Part shown: positions 11,428-21,284 of the stretch, one piece after another | Layout of the letters: each line of letters starts with the position of its first letter | Numbering within the stretch: the stretch's first letter is position 1 | Assembly (NCBI GenBank): GCA_900546775.1 | Contig: UREM01000015.1 | Coordinates: 1 to 45,219, forward strand | DNA length: 45,219 bases | Source: an uncultured Collinsella sp. | GTDB taxonomy: Bacteria; Actinomycetota; Coriobacteriia; Coriobacteriales; Coriobacteriaceae | Direction of reading: 5' to 3' | Made by a program: the position numbers and the translations under genes | Notes under the pieces: generated by a model | What the model was told of the DNA's origin: nothing | Database searches by the model: none | What the model saw: only the letters and a program-made list of their open reading frames with translations

Positions 11428-13581
11428 TTACTGAACTTTGCTGGCGAACTCGAGGTATTGCATGCGCTGCAGCTTGTCGATCGTCGAGGCGTAGGGGCTG
11501 TCTTCCGATTCCAAGTCGTAGCGCAGCCCGTCGGCACCGAGATAGCCGGCGACATTGATGGTGGGCACATCTGACCTTGTCGCAAGCAGGGCCTTTTGGT
11601 AATTGGTGAGCGGGGCGCCGATCTTATTAAGGGTAATGGCTGCAATCTCGTTTGCCCCGACGGTGTCGTAGACGTTGAGCTCGGTATTGCCGGCGATCTC
11701 ATAGTTAGCCCAGACGAGATATGTCGACTGATAGATACGGAAAGCGTGGCTTGCCGTATCTTCCTGAGGGTACAGCTCGTCGTTGAGAGTCGTTGCGGCG
11801 CTCGGCTGATGGTCGCCAAAAAAGACAAGAACAACCGGTCTGCCGATGTTGCGGAGCTCGTTGATAAAGTACTCGAGGTCCCGGTCGGATGCGTTGATGC
11901 AGGTGAGATAGGTGTTGAGCGCGCTGTTGGCGCCTTCGCTGGCTCCCTCGACCCAATAGTTTGTCAGCTCTTCGGCGGGAACGGTGCCATAGTCGTAGCC
12001 GCCGTGATTTTGCATCGTGACGTCAAAGATGAACTGCGGCGCTTCGTCGGTTCTAAGCAGGTCGAGTATCTTGTCGTAGGTGGCGTAGTCGCATACGCCG
12101 GCATGGTAATAGGGCGCACCTTCGAAATCGCCGATTGAAAGAAAGTCTCCAAAGCTCAGCTGCTGATAGATTTTATCTCGATGGTAGTTGACGGGGTTTT
12201 GCGGGTGCATAGCGGTAGTGGTATACCCAAGCTCTTTAAGGTCCTTTGCCAGGCTGTTTACGCCATTCATCTGATACAGCTGATAGGGGATCTTGCCTAA
12301 TCCGACAAAGGCCGTTGTCGCTCCGGTCAAAAATTCGAATTCGGAGTTCGCCGTTCCGCCACCGGCGACCGAAGCGAGCATGGTGCCGCGAACAAGTGTG
12401 TCGGGAAGCGAGTTGTAGAATGCGGGGCCGGTGTACCCGGCCGCCTGGAGCTGCTCAAAGCACGAAAGGTCGCTAAAACTCTCATTCATGACGGCAACAA
12501 TCGTCGGCTTGATTTCATTGAACTGGGCAACGGCCGCCGCGCGCTGCTCGCTCGAGCCATATGTGCTGTCGTAGGCGGCGGCGAGCTCCTGCTCGATGCT
12601 CTGCGCCTCATCGGGCGTATAGTCTTCGGGCTTCTCAATGGGCAACTCGTTGACCATTTCGGTGAACGAAGTGATAAAACCCTGAGACGCATACGTGGTG
12701 ATGGGCTGCCAACGGTCAAATCCAAAATCCAGCGCCTGCTCCAAGTCGATGTTGGAAAAGCCTGAGAGCCCCACAACGGTCACTAGCAGAAAAGCACAGA
12801 GGTTAGTGGCGATAGCGGGGAAGACATGGGTGGGCGTACGGAGCTTTCGCGGTCGGATGAGCGAAAGAAGCCCCAGGGAAATCTCCAGCAGGGCGAGAGA
12901 GGTTACGATTCCGGCGGTAAAGGTAAACTCGTATCCCTCGCTCACTTCCATTGCGGTGCCAAGGGCCAAGATATCGCTTGGCAGGATGGCTTCGCCTTTA
13001 AACGTTATGACGAAGTGCTCGGCAATGCCAAGGATGCAGCAGACGACGGGCACGAGAGCCATGACGCCTCCATGACGCTGTCCCAGCAAATAAAGGGAGA
13101 GCAGAACCGTCGCGAGCAGCCCGACGGAAAACCCGAATGAGTTGGCGGGAATGCGATAGAACGTTTCGTTGCAGGCAATTTCGAGTGAAACGAACGAGAG
13201 CGCTGAAACAGCGGCGATGACAAGGATGTCACGGCAAATACAGGCAACCGTTCCCGTCGCAAGGTCGGTTTGGTCGATAAGTCCCGAAACCAAGGGCTCG
13301 ACAAGAAGCATGACGGCGGCAGCACCGAGCGCCGAATAAGAAAGGACCCATAGGGAGCTGCCCTCATTTACGAGCAATTGATTCGTAACCCATGCAGCTA
13401 CCACGCCGAGCGGGATGAGGAGCGTCGCGCACCAAAAGACGCGGGCAATGGGTGGCTTTTCGTTGCGTTTGATTGAAAAATACACGCGCACGACGACGGC
13501 GGCCACGATAAGGACGGCGATGAATATGGGCAGATTGGCCATGTCGCTCGAAGTGATTTCAAGGGGGATATCTTCGGTCAT
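11428..13581 (-). CDS. LTA-synthase-like membrane sulfatase-fold protein
   Basis: A 717-residue protein. The N-terminal part (about residues 15-290) has several hydrophobic segments. An extracellular alkaline-phosphatase/sulfatase fold follows, like that of lipoteichoic acid synthase, which moves glycerol-phosphate from phosphatidylglycerol onto a growing chain. The metal-site NESFSD is present, the likely Thr nucleophile is in GGGTANSEFEFL (about residue 410), and the metal ligands are in FFGDHQPS. The exact polymer is unknown; related phosphoglycerol or phosphoethanolamine transferases share this fold. The ATG at 13581 has AGAGGA upstream, so the frame open to 13656 is not used. It is alone, divergent from uvrA and about 145 bases before mrp. 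Confidence 0.87.
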   Translation of the reverse strand: MTEDIPLEITSSDMANLPIFIAVLIVAAVVVRVYFSIKRNEKPPIARVFWCATLLIPLGVVAAWVTNQLLVNEGSSLWVLSYSALGAAAVMLLVEPLVSGLIDQTDLATGTVACICRDILVIAAVSALSFVSLEIACNETFYRIPANSFGFSVGLLATVLLSLYLLGQRHGGVMALVPVVCCILGIAEHFVITFKGEAILPSDILALGTAMEVSEGYEFTFTAGIVTSLALLEISLGLLSLIRPRKLRTPTHVFPAIATNLCAFLLVTVVGLSGFSNIDLEQALDFGFDRWQPITTYASQGFITSFTEMVNELPIEKPEDYTPDEAQSIEQELAAAYDSTYGSSEQRAAAVAQFNEIKPTIVAVMNESFSDLSCFEQLQAAGYTGPAFYNSLPDTLVRGTMLASVAGGGTANSEFEFLTGATTAFVGLGKIPYQLYQMNGVNSLAKDLKELGYTTTAMHPQNPVNYHRDKIYQQLSFGDFLSIGDFEGAPYYHAGVCDYATYDKILDLLRTDEAPQFIFDVTMQNHGGYDYGTVPAEELTNYWVEGASEGANSALNTYLTCINASDRDLEYFINELRNIGRPVVLVFFGDHQPSAATTLNDELYPQEDTASHAFRIYQSTYLVWANYEIAGNTELNVYDTVGANEIAAITLNKIGAPLTNYQKALLATRSDVPTINVAGYLGADGLRYDLESEDSPYASTIDKLQRMQYLEFASKVQ

Positions 13582-13699
13582 GGACGTTCCTCTGGTACAA
13601 CAAATTAAGTTCAGTATTAGATTACTGTAACCTTTCCACGGCATTTCGAGAAACAAAGCGCCCGATACGCAAAGCTAAAGGTCTGCGAATCTTGTATTA

Positions 13700-13713
13700 C
13701 GAACATCTGTGCG
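13700..13713. promoter_or_regulatory. LexA/DinR-like box upstream of uvrA
   Basis: CGAAC-ATCT-GTGCG matches the Gram-positive LexA consensus CGAAC-N4-GTTCG at nine of ten fixed bases. It lies 61 bases before the uvrA start and just upstream of a possible -10 (TAAACT, 13726-13731). SOS control of uvrA is known in many bacteria. The match is seen; binding is inferred. Confidence 0.5.
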
Positions 13714-13774
13714 CGTCGAGTGCGCTAAACTCATCGGCAGTATGATTCGATGCAATAGGAGGCAAGGAGCTTCC

Positions 13775-16654
13775 ATGTCTGATTCTTCTATCGTTATTCG
13801 CGGCGCCCGTGAGCACAACCTCCGTGATATCGATGTTTCCATTCCGCGTGACCAACTCGTGGTCATTACCGGTCTTTCTGGCTCGGGCAAGAGTTCGCTG
13901 GCATTTGACACTATCTATGCCGAGGGCCAGCGTCGATACGTCGAGAGTCTTTCGAGCTATGCGCGCCAGTTCTTGGGACAGATGGACAAACCCGACTTGG
14001 ATTCAATCGACGGCCTTTCGCCGGCGGTGTCGATCGACCAAAAGACGACGTCTAAAAACCCTCGCTCGACGGTTGGCACCGTAACCGAGATTTATGACTA
14101 TCTGCGCCTGCTGTTCGCCCGTGTGGGCACCCCGCACTGTCCCGAATGCGGCCGTGTCATTGAGCGCCAGACGACCGACCAGGTTGCCGACAAGGTCTTG
14201 ACGGCGGGGGAGGGCCGCCGCGCGTTTGTGCTGGCACCGGTGGTGCGCGGGCGAAAAGGCGAGTACACCAAACTGTTTGAGGATCTTCGCGCCGAGGGCT
14301 TTAGCCGCGTGCGTGTCGACGGTGAAGTGCGCTCGCTCGACGATCAGATCGATCTGGACAAGAAGTTCAAGCACGATATCGAGGTCGTGGTCGACCGCAT
14401 CGTGATCCGTGAGAACTCTCTGGGCCGTATCGCCGAGTCTGTTGAGCAGGCGACCGCGCTGGCGCACGGCAATGTGAACGTATACTTGCTGCCCGACCGC
14501 GACGCTCCCGAGGGGACCGAAGGCGAGTTGCTGGAGTATTCGCTGGCGTTAGCGTGCCCGGAGCATGGGCACTCCATCGATGACCTGCAGCCGCGTGATT
14601 TCTCGTTCAACGCGCCCTATGGCGCGTGCCCAGAGTGCGATGGCCTGGGCTTTAAGAAGACGGTCGATGCCGAGGCCCTAATCGAAGACCCCTCGAAGTC
14701 GATCGCCGACGGGGTCTTTGGCAGCCTGTTTGGCAACTCTAACTACTATCCGCAGATTTTCGCTGCGGTCTGCAAACACTTTAAGGTGAGCGTCGATACG
14801 CCGTGGGAGGATCTGCCTCCGCGGGTGCGTCGCGCGTTTTTAGACGGCATGGGCGACCAGAAGATTTCGGTCGACTATCAAAAGCTCGATGGGCGCCGCA
14901 GCCAGTGGGACACCAAGTTCTCGGGCGTGCGCAATATCCTGTACGAGCGCTATACCGAGACGACGAATGAGAACACCAAGGCGCGCTTGGAGAAGTACAT
15001 CCGCGAGGAGCCGTGCTCGAGCTGCCACGGCGCTCGTTTGCGCCCCGAAATGCTCGCTGTTACCGTAGGCGGTAAGTCCATTTACGAGGTCTGTTGCCTA
15101 TCGTGCCGCGAGTCGCTCGAGTTTTTTGAGGGCTTGGAGCTTACCGAGCGCCAACAATTTATCGGCGGGCGCATCGTTAAGGAAATCCTGGAGCGCCTGC
15201 GCTTTCTGGTCGATGTCGGACTCGACTATCTGACCCTCGACCGTGCCTCGGCGACGCTTTCCGGAGGCGAGGCCCAGCGCATTCGCCTGGCAACGCAGAT
15301 CGGCGCCGGCCTCATGGGTGTGCTGTACATTTTGGACGAGCCGTCGATCGGCCTCCATCAGCGCGATAACGAGCGCCTGATCAAGACGCTTGAGCGCCTA
15401 CGCGATATCGGCAATACCGTCATCGTCGTCGAGCATGATGAGGATACGATTCGTGCTGCCGACTATGTGATCGACATGGGCCCCGGTGCGGGCGTGAACG
15501 GCGGACACGTGGTCGCCGCGGGAACGCCTGCCGATATCATGGCGTGCCCCGATTCGATGACGGGTGCCTACCTGACCGGCAAGCGAATGATTCGGGTTCC
15601 CGATGAACGCCGCAAGCCCGGTCGCGGCTGCCTTAAGATCACGGGCGCCCGTGCCAACAACCTCAAAAACGTTACCGCCAAGATCGAGTTTGGTACGCTT
15701 ACGGTCGTTACCGGCGTGTCGGGATCGGGTAAGAGCTCCCTGGTTACCGACACCATCGCACCTGCCCTTACGAATGCCATTCACCGTTCGACGCGCCCTG
15801 TGGGTCCGTATAAGAAAATCGAGGGCATCGAGTGTATCGATAAGGTTATCGATATCGACCAGTCGCCGATTGGTCGCACGCCGCGTTCCAACCCTGCTAC
15901 GTACATTGGCCTGTGGGATGATCTTCGCGCGCTGTTTGCGAGTACGCCGGAGTCGAAGGCGCGTGGCTACTCGCCGGGTCGTTTCTCCTTTAATGTGAGT
16001 GGCGGGCGCTGTGAGGCGTGCAAGGGCGACGGACAGATCAAGATCGAGATGCACTTCCTTCCCGATATCTACGTTCCTTGCGAAGTTTGCGGCGGTAAAC
16101 GCTACAACCGCGAGACACTCGAGGTCACCTACCGTGGCAAGACCATCTCGGACGTGCTAGACATGAGCGTCACCGAGGCGCTGGCCTTCTTTGGGAATAT
16201 CCCGCAGATTAAGCGCAAACTCCAGACGCTGTACGATGTAGGCTTGGGCTACGTGAGCCTAGGCCAGCCCGCCACGACGCTCTCGGGCGGCGAGGCGCAG
16301 CGCGTGAAGCTCGCTAAGGAGCTCCATCGACGCCAGACGGGCAAGACGTTCTATATTTTGGACGAGCCGACGACCGGCCTTCATTTTGAGGACGTCCGCC
16401 AGCTGCTCGATGTGCTGCAGCGCTTGGTCGATGCGGGCAACACGGTGCTGGTGATTGAACACAACCTTGATGTCATCAAGGTTGCCGACCGCCTGATCGA
16501 TATGGGTCCCGAGGGCGGTAACGGCGGCGGAACCGTCGTGGTTTCGGGCACACCGGAGCAGGTTGCGGACTGTCCGCAGAGTTATACGGGCAAGTTTTTG
16601 GCGCCGTTGCTCAGGCGCGACCGGGAGCGTCAGGCTCAACTTGATGTTCAATAA
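13775..16654 (+). CDS. uvrA: excinuclease ABC subunit A (UvrA)
   Basis: A 959-residue ABC-type ATPase that scans DNA for damage and loads UvrB. There are two nucleotide domains: Walker [10 protein letters not shown] near residue 34 and GVSGSGKSS near residue 649, with two LSGGEAQR signatures. Zinc-finger pairs are intact: CPEC in the first domain, CSSC, then CEAC and CEVC in the second. Length is normal for the family. The ATG at 13775 has AAGGAG at 13764-13769; 22 extra upstream codons in frame lack a ribosome site. It stands alone in its transcript, divergent from the LTA-synthase-like gene, with a LexA-like box in the shared 193-base gap. Confidence 0.97.
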   Translation: MSDSSIVIRGAREHNLRDIDVSIPRDQLVVITGLSGSGKSSLAFDTIYAEGQRRYVESLSSYARQFLGQMDKPDLDSIDGLSPAVSIDQKTTSKNPRSTVGTVTEIYDYLRLLFARVGTPHCPECGRVIERQTTDQVADKVLTAGEGRRAFVLAPVVRGRKGEYTKLFEDLRAEGFSRVRVDGEVRSLDDQIDLDKKFKHDIEVVVDRIVIRENSLGRIAESVEQATALAHGNVNVYLLPDRDAPEGTEGELLEYSLALACPEHGHSIDDLQPRDFSFNAPYGACPECDGLGFKKTVDAEALIEDPSKSIADGVFGSLFGNSNYYPQIFAAVCKHFKVSVDTPWEDLPPRVRRAFLDGMGDQKISVDYQKLDGRRSQWDTKFSGVRNILYERYTETTNENTKARLEKYIREEPCSSCHGARLRPEMLAVTVGGKSIYEVCCLSCRESLEFFEGLELTERQQFIGGRIVKEILERLRFLVDVGLDYLTLDRASATLSGGEAQRIRLATQIGAGLMGVLYILDEPSIGLHQRDNERLIKTLERLRDIGNTVIVVEHDEDTIRAADYVIDMGPGAGVNGGHVVAAGTPADIMACPDSMTGAYLTGKRMIRVPDERRKPGRGCLKITGARANNLKNVTAKIEFGTLTVVTGVSGSGKSSLVTDTIAPALTNAIHRSTRPVGPYKKIEGIECIDKVIDIDQSPIGRTPRSNPATYIGLWDDLRALFASTPESKARGYSPGRFSFNVSGGRCEACKGDGQIKIEMHFLPDIYVPCEVCGGKRYNRETLEVTYRGKTISDVLDMSVTEALAFFGNIPQIKRKLQTLYDVGLGYVSLGQPATTLSGGEAQRVKLAKELHRRQTGKTFYILDEPTTGLHFEDVRQLLDVLQRLVDAGNTVLVIEHNLDVIKVADRLIDMGPEGGNGGGTVVVSGTPEQVADCPQSYTGKFLAPLLRRDRERQAQLDVQ

Positions 16655-16785
16655 ATAGGCGATTCAGTTTATGGGCGCCACCGACTCCTTGTGATTCGAT
16701 GGCGCTTGCTGTGCCGAAGTGACTTATGCAGCCGAATTGGACATATACTTAATCCTTGCGTCCGAATGCGAGGAAAGGATATGTC

Positions 16786-17286
16786 ATGGCAAAGGCTGTA
16801 AAGACGCCAAAAACCAATGCGATGCGCGAGCTGGAAAGCGCCGGCATTTCCTATGTTCTACATACGTACGAAGACGATGGCGATGAGTCGGTGGGCCTGG
16901 GGGTCGCGATTTCGGAGCAGCTTGGCGAGGAGCCCGGACAAGGATTTAAGACCTTGGTCTGCGTGACGCCGTCCAACGACCACGTCGTGTGCTGCATCCC
17001 TGTTGCCGACGAGCTCGATCTAAAGTCCGCCGCGCGTGCCGCGGGGGAGAAGTCCTTGGCCATGATGCATGTGAAGGATTTGCTTGCGGCGACTGGCTAC
17101 GTTCGCGGCGGCTGCAGTCCGGTCGGTATGAAAAAACGCTACCGGACGCTCATTGATGAGACATGTGTCCTTTGGGATACCATTTTTATTTCGGGAGGCA
17201 AGCGTGGTTATCAGCTCGAGCTTGCACCTGATGATTTAATTGCATTTTGCGGGGCGACAGTTGCCGCGATTACGAGAGAGGACTGA
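16786..17286 (+). CDS. ybaK: Cys-tRNA(Pro)/Cys-tRNA(Cys) deacylase, YbaK/EbsC family
   Basis: A 166-residue trans-editing protein that hydrolyses cysteine mischarged on tRNA(Pro). The catalytic Lys is in GFKTLV (about residue 48). The family end motifs SPVGMKKRY and FISGGKRGYQLELAPDDL are clear. The ATG at 16786 follows AGGAAAGGA at 16771-16779. It heads a run with murJ (3-base gap) and uvrC (no gap), so the three genes are probably co-transcribed. The 130-base gap from uvrA holds a weak hairpin (GCGCCA/TGGCGC) and A+T-rich promoter-like DNA near 16740. Confidence 0.93.
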   Translation: MAKAVKTPKTNAMRELESAGISYVLHTYEDDGDESVGLGVAISEQLGEEPGQGFKTLVCVTPSNDHVVCCIPVADELDLKSAARAAGEKSLAMMHVKDLLAATGYVRGGCSPVGMKKRYRTLIDETCVLWDTIFISGGKRGYQLELAPDDLIAFCGATVAAITRED

Positions 17287-17289
17287 GCG

Positions 17290-18972
17290 ATGCCGCAGGA
17301 AGAATTGAAGCGCGGAGCTCATTTTGCAGAAGAATCTGCGCCTCAGACACCCTCATCCGAAGCTTCTTCATCGCGAGATGACACTGACGACATGGGCTCG
17401 TCGGACTACTCCACGGTTGGTCGTTCCGCCGGGCTTATGACCATCCTGACCATCGTGTCTCGCGTCACTGGTTTTATCCGCACGTGGGCAATGGCGGCCG
17501 CTATCGGCATGTCGCTACTCTCGTCCTCCTATCAGGTCGCCAACAACCTGCCCAATATGCTCTACGAACTCGTGATGGGCGGCATGCTCGTGACGGCGTT
17601 TTTGCCCGTGTACATGGGCGTGAGGCGTGAGCAGGGTCGCGAGGCCTCTAACGAGTACGTGGGCAACCTGCTCGGCATTCTGCTTTTGGTGCTGGGTGGC
17701 ATTTCGTTGCTGGGGACCGTGTTCGCCCCGGGCTTTATCTGGACGCAATCGTTCCTTTCGGGTGACGGCGGCAGCATGGATACCGCTGCGTTCATGTTCC
17801 GTTTCTTTGCCATCCAGATTCTGTTTTATGGTTTGGGTTCGGTGTTCTCGGGCGTTCTCAACGCACACCGCGACTACTTCTGGTCGACGTTTGCCCCGGT
17901 CCTCAACAATGTGATCGTCATTGCGAGCTTTATGGGTTTTGCGCCCGTGTCCGCACAGTTTGGCGAACGTGCCGGCATCATCTTGATTGCGGCCGGTACG
18001 ACCCTCGGTGTCTTTGTTCAGATGGCATGTCAGATTCCCGCGCTTGGCAAGCACGGCGTGCATCCCCATATCCATATCGACTTTAAGGACCCCGCGCTGC
18101 GCCAGACGATTGCGCTCGGTATCCCGACGCTGCTCGCCACGGTGTGCATGTTTGTCTCGACTTCTATCACCAACGCTGCCGCGCTGGTGGTCCAGCCCGA
18201 GACTGGCCCTTCCGTCATCGCCTATGCGCGCCTGTGGTACACGCTGCCCTACGCGCTGATTGCCGCCTCGCTTTCGACGGCGCTCTATACCGAGCTCTCT
18301 CACGACGCACAGGAGAAGGATTACGACAGCGTTCGCACGGGCATTTCGCGTGGCGTCGCCCAGATGCTGTTCTTCCTGGTTCCGTTCGCGCTGTACCTGA
18401 TTGTCTTCGCGCGTCCGCTCAACATGATCTACTGCGCTGGCAAGTTCGATGAGTCCGGTGTGGGGCTGGTGTCGGAGTTCCTTATCTACCTGGCACTTTC
18501 CCTGCCGCTCTACGGCGTGGTCGTGCTGATGCAGAAGAGCTTCTCTGCCTTGCTCGACATGAAGCCCTATAGCCGCTATTGCCTGTATTCTGCCATCGGC
18601 CAGGCCGGCTCGGTTCTGCTGTTTGGCGTTGTGCTGGGCTTCGGTATGCCGGCAATCGCGCTTTCGTATGTCGTCGACTACGTGATCTTGGTCGGCTGTT
18701 CGCTGTGGTGGCTGCGTCGCCGCCTGCGTGGTCTTCAGGTTAAATCCATCCTGCATGGCGGTTTCTTTGGCCTTTTGCTCGGTGGCCTGGGTGCTGCCGC
18801 AGGCGCCGGCGTCATGTGGGCGCTTGAACGCTTTGTCGGGGCGCTTGGCGGCTCGATTCTGATTACTCTTGGCTACGTTTGCGTTGCGGGTGTCGTCTCG
18901 CTTGCTGTTACCTTTGGCCTTGCCGTCATCCTTAAGATGCCCGAGGTCTCGGCGCTGCTTCGTCGCAAGTAG
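17290..18972 (+). CDS. murJ: lipid II flippase MurJ
   Basis: A 560-residue multi-pass membrane protein of the MOP superfamily that flips lipid-linked peptidoglycan precursors across the membrane. An acidic/Ser-rich cytoplasmic tail of about 45 residues precedes the conserved start GLMTILTIVSRVTGFIRTWAMA and the NNLPNMLYELVMGGML segment. About 14 hydrophobic segments follow. The ATG at 17290 lies three bases after the ybaK stop. The stop is directly followed by the uvrC start. The N-terminal tail is longer than in short MurJ forms but is common in actinobacteria, where the name MviN is also used. Confidence 0.93.
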   Translation: MPQEELKRGAHFAEESAPQTPSSEASSSRDDTDDMGSSDYSTVGRSAGLMTILTIVSRVTGFIRTWAMAAAIGMSLLSSSYQVANNLPNMLYELVMGGMLVTAFLPVYMGVRREQGREASNEYVGNLLGILLLVLGGISLLGTVFAPGFIWTQSFLSGDGGSMDTAAFMFRFFAIQILFYGLGSVFSGVLNAHRDYFWSTFAPVLNNVIVIASFMGFAPVSAQFGERAGIILIAAGTTLGVFVQMACQIPALGKHGVHPHIHIDFKDPALRQTIALGIPTLLATVCMFVSTSITNAAALVVQPETGPSVIAYARLWYTLPYALIAASLSTALYTELSHDAQEKDYDSVRTGISRGVAQMLFFLVPFALYLIVFARPLNMIYCAGKFDESGVGLVSEFLIYLALSLPLYGVVVLMQKSFSALLDMKPYSRYCLYSAIGQAGSVLLFGVVLGFGMPAIALSYVVDYVILVGCSLWWLRRRLRGLQVKSILHGGFFGLLLGGLGAAAGAGVMWALERFVGALGGSILITLGYVCVAGVVSLAVTFGLAVILKMPEVSALLRRK

Positions 18973-20919
18973 GTGCGCGTGGCCGGTCACGACAACATTC
19001 CAACGCTTGCCGAGCAGGTTTCGCGCGTTCCCACGCAGCCCGGCTGCTACCTTTGGAAAGACGCCAAGGGCGATGTCATCTACGTAGGCAAGGCGAAAAA
19101 CCTGCGCGCCCGTATGCGTCAGTACGTGACGCTGCAGGACGAGCGCCAGAAGATCCCGCTGATGATGCAGCTGGTGGCGAGCTTTGACTATATCGTGGTG
19201 GAGACCGAGCACGAGGCGTTGGTGCTCGAGCGCAATTTGATTGGTCAGTACCATCCGTACTTTAACGTCGACCTCAAGGATGACAAGAGCTACCCCTTTA
19301 TCGCCATTACAAAGGGCGACCTGTATCCCGCTATCAAATACACGCGTGAGCGTCATAAGCCGGGAACGCGCTATTTTGGACCTTATACCGATAGCCGCGC
19401 GGCACGTGAGACGATAGATACGCTGCGCAAGGTTATCCCCATCTGCTCCGCATCCTGTGCGGAGTGGCGTCGTTGTCGCCGTATCGTCGAGTCCCACAAG
19501 GGCGAGGAAGACATCGTCAATATGATTTGCGCGCAAAACGGGCGCCCCTGCTTTGACTACCATGTCGGGCGCGGCCCAGGTGCGTGTGTCGGCGCGATTT
19601 CCCCGGCAGACTATGCCAAGAACGTCAAGCGTGTCGAGCGCTTTTTGTCGGGCCATCGCAAGGATGTCGTCGATGAGCTGACCTCCGAGATGACGGATGC
19701 CGCTGAGGCGCTCGACTTTGAGCGCGCGGCACGCGTCAAACGTCGTTTGGAGGTCATCAGGGGTCTGGACGATCGTCAGCAAGTCGTTTTTCCCTCCAGT
19801 GTCGATATCGATGTCATCGGTTTCTATCGCGAGGAGACCATCTCCGCCGCTTGCGTCTTCGTCGTTCGCGAGGGCCGAACAGTTCGCACCTGCGAGTTCA
19901 TTCTCGACAAGGGTCTTGATGTTGACGAGGAAGAGCTCCAGTCGGGCTTTCTTAAGCGCTATTACGACGAGACGGCTGATATTCCAGCTGAGGTCAACCT
20001 TTCCGTCGATCTTGAGGATGCGGAAGCGCTGGGGGAGTGGCTTGCGGGCAAGCGTGAGCGTTCCTGCCATCTCCATAGGCCGCAGCGTGGCGAAAAGCAC
20101 CGTCTGCTCGATATGGCATCCAAAAATGCGCGCCATGCCCTCATGCGCTACATGATGCGAACGGGGTACGCTGACGACCGCACCAATCAAGCGCTCCTGG
20201 AGCTCGAAAGTGCGTTGGCGCTGCCATCGCCGCCGTTGCGTATCGAGTGCTTCGATATCTCTACACTTCATGGCACCTTTACGGTCGCCTCGATGGTGGT
20301 GTTTACCAACGGGCGCGCCGACAAGAGTCAGTATCGTCGTTTTAAAATTCAGGCCGAATTGGACGAGGCAAACGACTTCGTGTCGATGTCCGAGGTTTTG
20401 GGACGACGTTATGCTCCCGAGCGCATGGCCGACGAGCGCTTTGGCTCGCGCCCCGATTTGCTCGTTGTCGATGGCGGTAAGCCGCAATTGACCGCTGCGA
20501 TCAAGCAACTTGAGGCTCTTGGGCTCGATATACCAGTTTGTGGCTTGGCAAAGGCCGATGAGGAGGTTTTCGTGCCTTGGGACGAGACTCCCGTCGTGCT
20601 GCCGACCGGGTCCGCGTCGCTCTATCTAATTAAACAGGTGCGCGATGAATCGCACCGTTTTGCCATCACGTTCCATCGCGAATTGCGCGATAAAGCCATG
20701 ACGGTTTCGGTACTCGATGACGTTCCAGGCGTGGGACCCACCAGAAAACGTGCCCTTATGCGCCATTTTGGCTCGATGAAGCGTTTGCGCGCGGCGAGCG
20801 AGCAAGAGATCGCGGAAGTTCGAGGCATTCCTGCCGATGTCGCCAAAGCGGTTCACGAGGCGCTCGTTGCATGGAATGCCGAGCGCGCCGAGGCGGCGGC
20901 AAAGCAATCCGAAAACTAA
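18973..20919 (+). CDS. uvrC: excinuclease ABC subunit C (UvrC)
   Basis: A 648-residue dual nuclease that cuts on both sides of the lesion marked by UvrB. The N-terminal GIY-YIG domain reads GCYLWKD with VIYVGKAKNLRARMRQY. Then come the cysteines CSASC and the pair in GRPCFDY and ACVGAI, which in this family can hold an Fe-S cluster, and a UVR motif (LDFERAARVKRRLEVI). The RNase-H-like domain follows with DISTLHG and DLLVVDGGKPQ, and the C-terminal helix-hairpin-helix contains DDVPGVGPTRKRALMRHFGS. It begins with GTG directly after the murJ stop; a second in-frame GTG two codons later is also possible. Confidence 0.96.
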   Translation: MRVAGHDNIPTLAEQVSRVPTQPGCYLWKDAKGDVIYVGKAKNLRARMRQYVTLQDERQKIPLMMQLVASFDYIVVETEHEALVLERNLIGQYHPYFNVDLKDDKSYPFIAITKGDLYPAIKYTRERHKPGTRYFGPYTDSRAARETIDTLRKVIPICSASCAEWRRCRRIVESHKGEEDIVNMICAQNGRPCFDYHVGRGPGACVGAISPADYAKNVKRVERFLSGHRKDVVDELTSEMTDAAEALDFERAARVKRRLEVIRGLDDRQQVVFPSSVDIDVIGFYREETISAACVFVVREGRTVRTCEFILDKGLDVDEEELQSGFLKRYYDETADIPAEVNLSVDLEDAEALGEWLAGKRERSCHLHRPQRGEKHRLLDMASKNARHALMRYMMRTGYADDRTNQALLELESALALPSPPLRIECFDISTLHGTFTVASMVVFTNGRADKSQYRRFKIQAELDEANDFVSMSEVLGRRYAPERMADERFGSRPDLLVVDGGKPQLTAAIKQLEALGLDIPVCGLAKADEEVFVPWDETPVVLPTGSASLYLIKQVRDESHRFAITFHRELRDKAMTVSVLDDVPGVGPTRKRALMRHFGSMKRLRAASEQEIAEVRGIPADVAKAVHEALVAWNAERAEAAAKQSEN

Positions 20920-20944
20920 ACACGCCTCTAAACAACTGATATAC

Positions 20945-20967
20945 ATGATTGCGTGATTTTCAATCAT
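20945..20967 (+). terminator. weak terminator-like hairpin after uvrC
   Basis: ATGATTG (20945-20951) and CAATCAT (20961-20967) form a perfect 7-bp A+T-rich stem with a 9-base loop, followed by TTATTTC. It starts 26 bases after the uvrC stop. It is the only end signal seen for the murJ-uvrC transcript. Confidence 0.4.
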
Positions 20968-21010
20968 TTATTTCACGGCGATTACCAGCCGATTTCGGGT
21001 TTAATTAACG

Positions 21011-21024
21011 CTAAAACGTTTGAC
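21011..21024. promoter_or_regulatory. AAACGTTT operator-like site
   Basis: The segment CTAAAACGTTTGAC has a perfect 8-base palindrome AAACGTTT with a central CG, the usual centre of LacI/GalR-type operators, and it overlaps a TTGACT -35-like box. A similar core occurs upstream of gap and of oppA. No regulator gene is present in the window. Confidence 0.35.
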
Positions 21025-21125
21025 TAGCCATGGTGAACAACCCTGCTATCCTGCGGGTTGACGAAGACTGATATCTCACCTCGTCGATACATACTGTCTG
21101 GCGAATCGTTTGTCAATGAATTCGG

Positions 21126-21148
21126 TGAACGGTAGCAAATACCGTTCA
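21126..21148. promoter_or_regulatory. 23-base perfect inverted repeat
   Basis: TGAACGGTA (21126-21134) and TACCGTTCA (21140-21148) are exact reverse complements separated by GCAAA. It could be an operator in DNA or a hairpin in the leader RNA. It lies 137 bases before the first island gene. TTGTCA at 21110-21115 is a possible -35 that would place the repeat over the start site. Confidence 0.5.
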
Positions 21149-21284
21149 AGCGTATGTATGTATCGGTCGCCGAGCGCGGCACCTCAGTTGGGTTCGTCGG
21201 TAGGTAAGGTATATATCGTCCGCAAGTTGCGCGGGGGCACGTCTAGGCGCTCCCGGGTAAGATTCTCTATTGATAGGAGAAGAC

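Larger units (their letters stand above)
20968..21284 (+). promoter_or_regulatory. regulatory region before the catabolic island
   Basis: 317 bases without a gene. It is A+T-rich at first, with an AAACGTTT site at 21014-21021 joined to TTGACT (21020-21025, -35-like), and a 23-base perfect inverted repeat at 21126-21148. TTGGGT (21188-21193) and TATATA (21210-21215) are 16 bases apart and could be a nearer promoter. No tRNA and no known riboswitch fold was recognised. The ribosome site AGGAGA precedes the ATG at 21285. Which promoter drives the island cannot be decided by eye. Confidence 0.55.

Noticed and set aside
17515..20508. Open frame of 997 codons on the minus strand opposite murJ and uvrC
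   Set aside because: Crosses two well-supported plus-strand genes and their junction; His/Arg/Gln-rich translation without domains indicates a shadow frame.
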